Assembly (NCBI GenBank): GCA_030627335.1
Contig: DAOUSH010000026.1
Location: 1 to 6,211, forward strand
Source: Dehalococcoidia bacterium
GTDB lineage: Bacteria; Chloroflexota; Dehalococcoidia; Dehalococcoidales; W693
Direction of reading: 5' to 3'
DNA length: 6,211 bases
The number at the start of each line of letters is the position of its first letter. Position 1 is the first letter of the stretch. Position numbers and translations under genes: made by a program. Shown here in pieces: positions 1 to 4,546 of the stretch. The notes under the pieces were generated by a model. That model was given only the letters and a program-made list of their open reading frames with translations, searched no databases and had not been told where the DNA came from.

Positions 1-589
1 CCAGCCGCTTTACCGAGTCTATAGCCTGTGGAAAGTCACTGCTGATGAGCCTTGACGGCGGTATGATATCCCGGTGACGGTTATTCAGCATATCACCCAC
101 TATGAGCAGTTTCTTTTCGACTGAGAAAAGGCTGATACTGCCCGGTGTGTGGCCCGGCGTGTGGATAACCTCTAAGCCACCCAGCGGGGGCAGAACCTCA
201 CCCCCGGTCAACTGGATATCAACATCACCCGGCCTGGCGTAGACGAGGGGTCGGAAAAGGGACACCAGCGGAACCTTCATCAGCCTTCGCAGGTACCCGG
301 GATAGGGCAGTCCGCTCTCGTCTTCACTCAGGTCATCCCGGTGGACGGCAACCCTGGCTGGTGTCATCTTTCCCAGTGCATGCAGCCCGCCGACATGGTC
401 CAGATGGTTATGAGTGATAATTATAAGCCCGACTTCCTCGACAGACCTCCCCAGGCGATTGATGTAATCGGCTATCCGCGACGCACTGCCACGAAAGCCA
501 GTATCAATAAGGGTCAGTTTTTCTTCAACAATTAGTACTGTATTAACACATCTCAGCGTTATCTGGTGCACCCCGGGGATAACCTGCAT
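1..589 (-). CDS. MBL-fold metallo-hydrolase (3' end outside window)
   Basis: This is a metallo-beta-lactamase superfamily hydrolase; 196 residues are visible and the C-terminus runs off the left edge. Translating the minus strand from the ATG at 589 gives an N-terminus (MQVIPGVHQI) typical of small glyoxalase II-like members. The metal-binding signature HNHLDH (HxHxDH) is at residues 60-65, followed by GG. A second histidine block, HTPGHTPGS, is at about 143-151, with H147 the likely ligand. GDML at 165-168 supplies the bridging aspartate D166. The last conserved histidine should lie just beyond the window. Such proteins bind two metal ions and hydrolyse thioesters, lactones or related bonds; the substrate cannot be read from this sequence. 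No signal peptide or membrane segment is seen, so it is probably cytoplasmic. The ATG lacks a Shine-Dalgarno sequence, and a promoter lies directly upstream (see 597-625). The frame stays open upstream with a TTG at 598, but that codon lies inside the predicted -10 box, so the ATG is preferred. Confidence 0.88.
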   Translation of the reverse strand, partial: MQVIPGVHQITLRCVNTVLIVEEKLTLIDTGFRGSASRIADYINRLGRSVEEVGLIIITHNHLDHVGGLHALGKMTPARVAVHRDDLSEDESGLPYPGYLRRLMKVPLVSLFRPLVYARPGDVDIQLTGGEVLPPLGGLEVIHTPGHTPGSISLFSVEKKLLIVGDMLNNRHRDIIPPSRLISSDFPQAIDSVKRL

Positions 590-596
590 GGCTAAC

Positions 597-625
597 AATA
601 TACCCGACTCAAGAGCCAGGGTCAA
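597..625 (-). promoter_or_regulatory. Probable sigma70-type promoter for the MBL-fold hydrolase gene, predicted leaderless
   Basis: Read on the minus strand, there is a -35 box TTGACC (625-620), a 17-base spacer and a -10 box TATATT (602-597). Seven bases (GTTAGCC) separate the -10 box from the ATG at 589, so the expected transcription start coincides with the A of the start codon. No Shine-Dalgarno sequence precedes the ATG, which agrees with a leaderless transcript. The boxes are seen directly; promoter activity and leaderless initiation are inferred. Confidence 0.5.
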
Positions 626-708
626 TCTGCTTCGGTAAAAAATACGCGGTTTCTTTATCTTTTAGTTGAGTACCACCAAATTAAAACATTACTAGATGCA
701 CTCCATTG

Positions 709-738
709 TTGACAGGTTTACCGTAAATAAGGTATAAA
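709..738 (+). promoter_or_regulatory. Probable sigma70-type promoter for the molybdopterin-binding protein gene, with a dyad in the spacer
   Basis: There is a perfect -35 box TTGACA at 709-714, an 18-base spacer, and a -10 box TATAAA at 733-738. The expected start is around 745, giving a leader of about 158 bases before the ATG at 903. The spacer contains the inverted repeat TTTAC-C-GTAAA (717-727). This is a possible operator for a repressor, or for a MerR-like activator that acts between the two boxes. It is the best plus-strand promoter in the window by eye. The regulator is unknown. Confidence 0.55.
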
Positions 739-744
739 AGCTTA

Positions 745-902
745 CGTCCTCGGGCTCTAAGGCAACATTAAAGTAGTTCCCGAGTCGAGACCGATAAAAT
801 ATCCCTACCTAATTTATTAATAAGTAGGTAGCGAGTAACCTGTTTTAATATCAACAGGGTAATAAAATCCGATAGCCACTGCTATTAGCAAGGGAGAACG
901 TT
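745..902 (+). promoter_or_regulatory. Structured 5' leader with four hairpins; possible cis-regulatory RNA
   Basis: Between the predicted start and the ATG at 903 there is no convincing reading frame, but there are four local inverted repeats: CTCGGG 749-754 with CCCGAG 779-784; CTACCTA 805-811 with TAGGTAG 825-831; CCTGTT 839-844 with AACAGG 853-858; and ATAGC 872-876 with GCTAT 881-885 (4-base loop). The Shine-Dalgarno sequence AGGGAG (891-896) follows the last hairpin. Alternative pairings exist: AGGT 826-829 can pair with ACCT 838-841, which breaks the second and third stems, and TCCCT 802-806 can pair with AGGGA 891-895, which would mask the ribosome site. It does not match a riboswitch class I can recall with confidence. 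A molybdenum or tungsten cofactor-responsive element is conceivable because of the downstream gene, but the sequence does not show it. It may also be just an AT-rich leader with chance stems. Confidence 0.35.
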
Positions 903-1925
903 ATGCTCAAAAAGGTCAAGCTGGATAAAGCCGTCGGGCTGGTGATAGGTCATGATATGACCAAGGTCGTCCCGGGCAAGTTTAAGGGGCCGGCATTTCG
1001 CGGGGGACATATTATCAGACAAGAGGACCTACCGGAGCTACGGCTTATGGGCAAGGAGCACATCTATGTCATAGAAGAGGAAGAGGGGTTGGTGCACGAA
1101 GAGGAAGCCGCCCCGCGGATAGCCAGAGCCGTATCCAGCCTCAATATGAAACTGACCAGCCCCAAAGAGGGCAAGGTGAATATAATATCCGGCATCGATG
1201 GGCTGTTAAAGGTAAATATATCACTGCTCAATGAGATTAACTCTATCAAAAATATAGTCCTTGCCACGCTGCACGATAACACTGTATGCCAGCCGGAAAC
1301 TATAATCGCTGCGACCAAAATCGTGCCCCTGCATATAGCGGAAGCCAGTCTGGAAATGATAGAGGAACTCTGCCGGAAACAGGGCAATGTGCTTCAGGTC
1401 ATTCCCATTAAAAAGAAAAAGGTAGGCGTTATCATCACCGGCAACGAGGTTTTTAACGGTCTGGTCGAGGATAAGTTCGGTGAGACCATTCGGGAAAAGG
1501 TCGAGGCGCTGGGCTCGGTGGTAAATCAGCAGACCATAGTCCCCGATGACGAGGAGCTTATCGGGCAGACGATTAACGATATGATAGACCGGGGCTCAGA
1601 TGTGATAATTACCGCCGGCGGGCTTTCCGTAGACCCGGACGATGTTACCGTGGAGGGGGTGGAAAAGAGCGGGGCTGAGATAATCTCCTACGGGGCTCCG
1701 GTTATGCCCGGTGCAATGTTCCTGTACGCCGAGCTGAGGGGTGTTCCCATACTGGGGGCTCCGGGAGCGGTCATCTTCAACCCGACCACTATTATTGACC
1801 TTATCCTGCCCCGGATTTTAGCCGGCGAGAAGATTCCCAGAGAAGATATCGTTGAAATGGGTCACGGCGGGCTGTGCCTCGATTGTGACGGGGGTAGCTT
1901 CCCTATCTGCCCCCTCGGCAAATAG
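903..1925 (+). CDS. MoeA/MoaB-like molybdopterin-binding protein with C-terminal Cys motif
   Basis: This is a 340-residue cytoplasmic protein with a probable molybdopterin-binding (MoCF/MogA-type) domain at about 173-310. Family-like motifs are TGNEV (179-183), the glycine-rich TAGGLSVDPDDVT (237-249), PVMPGAM (266-272) and GAPGAVIFNP (285-294). They correspond to the TGDEL, TTGGVS, KPGKP and GLPGNP blocks of MoeA. Residues 1-170 resemble a MoeA-type N-terminal region only loosely. The C-terminus carries H321, C325, C328 and C336 within HGGLCLDC...CPLGK, a likely metal or iron-sulfur site that MoeA lacks. True MoeA inserts molybdenum into molybdopterin. This shorter relative might handle, insert or sense the cofactor, and its exact role is unknown. 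The start is supported by AGGGAG six bases before the ATG. It is the only plus-strand gene, driven by the promoter at 709-738, and its cofactor theme matches the formate dehydrogenase at the other end of the window. Confidence 0.85.
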   Translation: MLKKVKLDKAVGLVIGHDMTKVVPGKFKGPAFRGGHIIRQEDLPELRLMGKEHIYVIEEEEGLVHEEEAAPRIARAVSSLNMKLTSPKEGKVNIISGIDGLLKVNISLLNEINSIKNIVLATLHDNTVCQPETIIAATKIVPLHIAEASLEMIEELCRKQGNVLQVIPIKKKKVGVIITGNEVFNGLVEDKFGETIREKVEALGSVVNQQTIVPDDEELIGQTINDMIDRGSDVIITAGGLSVDPDDVTVEGVEKSGAEIISYGAPVMPGAMFLYAELRGVPILGAPGAVIFNPTTIIDLILPRILAGEKIPREDIVEMGHGGLCLDCDGGSFPICPLGK

Positions 1926-1934
1926 TTCTTCGTT

Positions 1935-2174
1935 TTATATCAATCCCAGGAGCCTGTGCCTGACCCGCCGAAATCTGGCCAGGGTGGCCTCAATCTCTTC
2001 TTCCGTTTTGTCAAAATCACGTAACAACTGTCTCAGCACCCTCGGTTCCGGCAGTTTGTCCGCCTTGGACAGCTCTGTAACACGGGGAAGCAGTTCCCGG
2101 AGTTGCTTGCTGACAGTAATATATTTGGCGGTCAGCTCCCGGTACTCGTTCAAAATGTTTTCCGTTATCTCCAT
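1935..2174 (-). CDS. Small helical protein of unknown function, distal to ruvA
   Basis: I do not recognise this 79-residue protein. The sequence is highly charged, lacks cysteine, signal peptide and membrane segments, and suggests two long helices (about 1-37 and 45-78) separated by a KLPEP turn at 40-44. This fits a small helical hairpin or coiled-coil adaptor. The tail is basic (RFRRVRHR, 67-74), which could contact nucleic acid or acidic partners. It is supported as a real gene by GAGGGA about five bases before the ATG at 2174, by lying 30 bases after ruvA on the same strand, and by filling the space up to the convergent gene. Its place at the end of a ruvC-ruvA unit, where ruvB often stands in other bacteria, makes a link to recombination possible but unproven. 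A long plus-strand frame over the same bases has no ribosome site and looks like a shadow. Confidence 0.65.
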   Translation of the reverse strand: MEITENILNEYRELTAKYITVSKQLRELLPRVTELSKADKLPEPRVLRQLLRDFDKTEEEIEATLARFRRVRHRLLGLI

Positions 2175-2204
2175 ACTATCCCTCTGTTTTCCGTCTTACC
2201 GTTA

Positions 2205-2789
2205 TTACTTACTCCCTAGATACCCCAGCGCCAGCTTAACCCTATCTTCAAGGCTCAGTTCCTGCTCTCGCGGCAGGCTGGCTACCACCTGGGTGGCTTC
2301 GGACAGCGAGTAGCCCAGCGAGGTCAGGGCGGCCAGGACATCGACGTTTTCCTGTGCCATCTGAACCGCCGGGGCTATAGCCCAGCCGGTGCCTATCTTA
2401 TCTTTAAGTTCCAGCACCAGCCGGTTAGCCATCTTCTTGCCGATACCAGGAATACCAGTCAGCAGGTCAGTATTACCGGTGGCAATAGCCGCCATAAGCG
2501 ACTCTATATCCATAGCTGATAGCATAGCCAGCGCCAGCTTGGGCCCCAGCCCGGAGACATTAATCAGAACCCCGAAAAGCTCAAGCTCCCCGGTCGAAGC
2601 AAAACCATAGAGGGTGGCGTTATCCTCCCTGAGATGCAGGTGGGTATACAGCTTCACCTCATTATCGATAGTACCCAGTGTGCTCAGGGTTGAGGTAGGC
2701 ATATATACCCGGAAACCTATACCACCGACATCAATCACCGCCCCGTCACCACCCAACGACTCCAGTTTTCCCTTCAGACTGGCTATCAT
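2205..2789 (-). CDS. ruvA: Holliday junction branch migration protein RuvA
   Basis: RuvA binds four-way DNA junctions as a tetramer and loads the RuvB motor for branch migration in recombinational repair. The 194-residue length is normal for the family. Domain I is an OB fold at about 1-63, ending in the conserved LREDNATLYGF (53-63). Domain II has two helix-hairpin-helix motifs, VSGLGPKLAL (78-87) and GIPGIGKKMANRLVLEL (112-128), which grip the DNA backbone. A variable linker (about 132-146) precedes domain III (about 147-194), the UBA-like part that contacts RuvB. The start at 2789 gives the classic MIASLKG beginning. A GAGG element lies upstream, and the gene begins 13 bases after the ruvC stop, so the two are co-transcribed. 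The usual partner ruvB does not follow; a 79-residue protein does. A perfect 12-base palindrome (2372-2383) falls in the linker codons and is probably incidental. Confidence 0.97.
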   Translation of the reverse strand: MIASLKGKLESLGGDGAVIDVGGIGFRVYMPTSTLSTLGTIDNEVKLYTHLHLREDNATLYGFASTGELELFGVLINVSGLGPKLALAMLSAMDIESLMAAIATGNTDLLTGIPGIGKKMANRLVLELKDKIGTGWAIAPAVQMAQENVDVLAALTSLGYSLSEATQVVASLPREQELSLEDRVKLALGYLGSK

Positions 2790-2802
2790 ACTGCTTACCT
2801 CA

Positions 2803-3297
2803 TCACCCCTCGGCTAGCAGGTCCTTTAGGTGCACCGAGCGTAAATGGCAGATGGCGACCGCCAGGGCATCGGAGGCGTCAATCGGCTGAGGAGCCTGGG
2901 ACAGCCCAAGCTGAAGCCTGACCATTTCCTGAACCTGCTCCTTGGAGCTGGCGCCATAGCCGGTAACCACCCGCTTTACCTGTGTCGGGGTGTATTCATA
3001 GGTCGGTATTCCCCTGTTAGCCGCCGCCAACATGGATACCGCCTCAGCCTTGCCTATCGCCAGTGCCGACCTGACGTTCTTGGCGACAAACGGCTGCTCT
3101 ATAGCCACGGCATCGGGCTGGTAGCGAGCTATAACCTCGGAAAGCTCGTTATATACATAGCTCAAGCGCTCCCCAATCGGAGAGCGCTTATTACAGGTCA
3201 CAGCATTACAGGCAACAAATGTGATTTCTTCCTCCTCGCTGTCTATAACCCCATAACCGACAACCACTGTGCCCGGGTCAATGCCTAAAATCCTCAT
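2803..3297 (-). CDS. ruvC: Crossover junction endodeoxyribonuclease RuvC
   Basis: RuvC is a dimeric, magnesium-dependent nuclease that cuts Holliday junctions symmetrically after RuvAB-driven migration. The 164-residue length is usual. The four catalytic acids of the RNase H-like fold are all present: D7 in MRILGIDPG, E67 in AIEQPF, and D140 and D143 in IDASDALAVAICH. The basic segment TPTQVKRVVTGYG (103-115), with K108, and the later K119 match the DNA-contacting region. The ATG at 3297 gives the standard N-terminus. It begins 9 bases after the yebC stop, and the ribosome site there (TTGGA) is weak, suggesting coupled translation from yebC. Downstream comes ruvA after 13 bases. The yebC-ruvC-ruvA order is a familiar bacterial arrangement. 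Confidence 0.97.
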   Translation of the reverse strand: MRILGIDPGTVVVGYGVIDSEEEEITFVACNAVTCNKRSPIGERLSYVYNELSEVIARYQPDAVAIEQPFVAKNVRSALAIGKAEAVSMLAAANRGIPTYEYTPTQVKRVVTGYGASSKEQVQEMVRLQLGLSQAPQPIDASDALAVAICHLRSVHLKDLLAEG

Positions 3298-3306
3298 CAG
3301 TCCAAC

Positions 3307-4056
3307 TTACGCCCTGTATTTCGCCAGCACCTCGTCGGAGAAATCAACGTTGCTGGAGACGCTGCGGGTATCATCCAGTTCCTCCAGTTTATCCAGCAGC
3401 TTTAATATCTGTATCTCTGCCCGCTCCTCGAGGCTGACCATGGTCTTGGGCACCTTGGCTATTTCCGCCGAGTATATGGCGATACCGTTCTTCTCCAGTG
3501 CCGTCCTTACTGCCTCCATCGATTCCGGTGTGGTATAGACCTCTATATAGCCCTCTCTGGTATCGACATCATCGGCACCGGCATCTATCGCCTGAAGAGC
3601 CAGCTCGTCGGCATTTGTATCATCGGTTTCAATTACAATCATCCCCTTGCTGTCAAAGAGCCAGGTAACGCTGCCGCTCTCCCCCAGGCTGCCACCGCCA
3701 CGGATAAAGAGGCTCCTCACCTCCTGAACAGTGCGGTTACGGTTATCAGACAACGCCTCCACCATTATAGCCGCCCCCCCGGGGCCATAGCCCTCAAGAA
3801 CCATCTCTACCAGGATGACGCCTTCCAGTGTGCCCTCACCCCGTTTTATGGAGCGCTCTATATTATCCGATGGCATATTGCTGTCTCTGGCTTTCTGTAC
3901 CGCCAAACGCAGGTGGTAGTTCGTCTCCGGGCTGTTTCCGCCCTCGCGTACAGCCATGATAATCTCCCGGGTCAGCTTGGTGAACAGCTTGCCCCGCCGG
4001 GCATCAGTTGCCCCCTTCTGGTGCTTGATTGAAGACCACTTAGAATGTCCCGACAT
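3307..4056 (-). CDS. yebC: YebC/PmpR (TACO1) family protein
   Basis: This is a DUF28 family protein of 249 residues, the usual length. The hallmark start MSGHSKWSSIKHQKG (1-15) is followed by DARRGKLFTKL (19-29), AVQKARDSNMPSDNI (52-66) and the family core EGYGPGGAAIMVE (87-99). GGGSLGESGSVTWLF (119-133) marks the second domain. Bacterial members have been described both as DNA-binding transcriptional regulators (PmpR-like) and as ribosome-associated factors that help translate difficult stretches such as polyproline. The mitochondrial relative TACO1 supports translation of COX1. Which role applies here cannot be read from the sequence. The start is fixed by a strong ribosome site, AGGAGA (4068-4063), about eight bases before the ATG. 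A 118-base gap with a likely promoter precedes it, so it appears to head the yebC-ruvC-ruvA-small ORF unit. It is usually found next to ruvC, as here. Confidence 0.96.
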   Translation of the reverse strand: MSGHSKWSSIKHQKGATDARRGKLFTKLTREIIMAVREGGNSPETNYHLRLAVQKARDSNMPSDNIERSIKRGEGTLEGVILVEMVLEGYGPGGAAIMVEALSDNRNRTVQEVRSLFIRGGGSLGESGSVTWLFDSKGMIVIETDDTNADELALQAIDAGADDVDTREGYIEVYTTPESMEAVRTALEKNGIAIYSAEIAKVPKTMVSLEERAEIQILKLLDKLEELDDTRSVSSNVDFSDEVLAKYRA

Positions 4057-4086
4057 CCTGGCTCTCCTTATACAATTTACACCCTA

Positions 4087-4116
4087 ATTCTATCACTTCT
4101 CCCCTATTAAGGTGAA
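4087..4116 (-). promoter_or_regulatory. Possible promoter upstream of yebC
   Basis: In the 118-base gap between acpS and yebC, the minus strand shows a -35-like TTCACC (4116-4111), an 18-base spacer, and a -10-like TAGAAT (4092-4087). The predicted start near 4080 leaves a leader of about 24 bases that contains the AGGAGA ribosome site. The -10 box is good and the -35 box only fair. The only terminator-like element after acpS is a small AGATA/TATCT stem overlapping its stop, without a T run, so fdhA-acpS transcripts may also read through into yebC. Confidence 0.35.
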
Positions 4117-4174
4117 GAGGTGTACCGAAAGGTTATAAGACCTAAACGGAACAAGAATCAGTTATTAGATAAAA

Positions 4175-4534
4175 CTATCTTATCTCGCCGACGGCACAGG
4201 CAACGGCGTATTCCCGGCAGTGGGAGAGGCTGATAGCCAGATTGGATAAGCCAATATCGTCAGCCTGTCTCTGTGCCCGGCCGTAGAGCTTGACCAGCGG
4301 CTTGCCTCCGGTGGCAGACAGAATCTCTATCTCTTTCAAACCGATGCTTCTGGAGTCCAACGCCTTTATCACCGCTTCCTTGCCCGAAAAACGAGCCGCC
4401 AGAGAGGAGATATTCCTGCCGTACCGCTCAAGCTCCGGCCCGGTGTATACCCGCTCAAGGAAGCCCCGGCCCCAGCGTTCAATAGCCCTTTCAATGCGGG
4501 CTATCTCTACGATATCAATTCCGACCTGCTGCAT
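4175..4534 (-). CDS. acpS: Holo-[acyl-carrier-protein] synthase
   Basis: AcpS transfers the 4'-phosphopantetheine arm of coenzyme A to a serine of acyl carrier protein, activating it for fatty acid synthesis. The 119-residue length is typical of the trimeric AcpS type. The magnesium-binding aspartate D7 lies in VGIDIVEI (4-11) and the second ligand E53 in RFSGKEAVIKAL (48-59), the strongest family signature. ISLSHCREYAVA (101-112) matches the conserved C-terminal SLSH block. The gene starts 12 bases after the fdhA stop, with no recognisable Shine-Dalgarno sequence in the gap, so its translation is probably coupled to fdhA. The functional pairing of AcpS with a formate dehydrogenase is not obvious and may be simple operon convenience. 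Confidence 0.96.
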   Translation of the reverse strand: MQQVGIDIVEIARIERAIERWGRGFLERVYTGPELERYGRNISSLAARFSGKEAVIKALDSRSIGLKEIEILSATGGKPLVKLYGRAQRQADDIGLSNLAISLSHCREYAVACAVGEIR

Positions 4535-4546
4535 TACAGGGCTATT

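Noticed and set aside
341..535. A 64-codon plus-strand frame opposite the MBL-fold hydrolase.
   Set aside because: The minus strand encodes an intact metal-binding motif over the same bases. The plus frame has no supporting signal.
745..800. Possible tRNA-like T-arm (GTTCCCGAGTC) in the leader.
   Set aside because: No matching acceptor stem, D-arm or anticodon arm can be drawn around it.
822..842. The segment AGGTAGCGAGTAACC resembles the 3' half of the c-di-GMP-I (GEMM) riboswitch (GGTAGC...GTTACC).
   Set aside because: The diagnostic 5' half, with its conserved CAAA and ACGCAAAGCC elements and GAAA tetraloop, is not found in 745-825, so the match is probably fortuitous. A covariance model search would settle it.
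1852..2313. A 153-codon plus-strand frame covering the end of the molybdopterin-binding gene, the small minus-strand gene and the end of ruvA.
   Set aside because: It is serine-rich and low in complexity, lacks a ribosome site and overlaps three better supported genes.
2372..2383. Perfect 12-base palindrome GGGCTATAGCCC.
   Set aside because: It lies in codons of the variable RuvA linker and has no second copy that I noticed. It is probably chance.
2845..3288. A 147-codon open frame on the plus strand opposite ruvC.
   Set aside because: It is fully antisense to a gene with all its catalytic residues, has no ribosome site, and its translation resembles no protein family I know. It is a codon-bias shadow.
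4160..4180. Small stem AGATA/TATCT at the acpS stop codon as a terminator.
   Set aside because: It has only five A-T-rich pairs and no T run follows on the minus strand, too weak for an intrinsic terminator.
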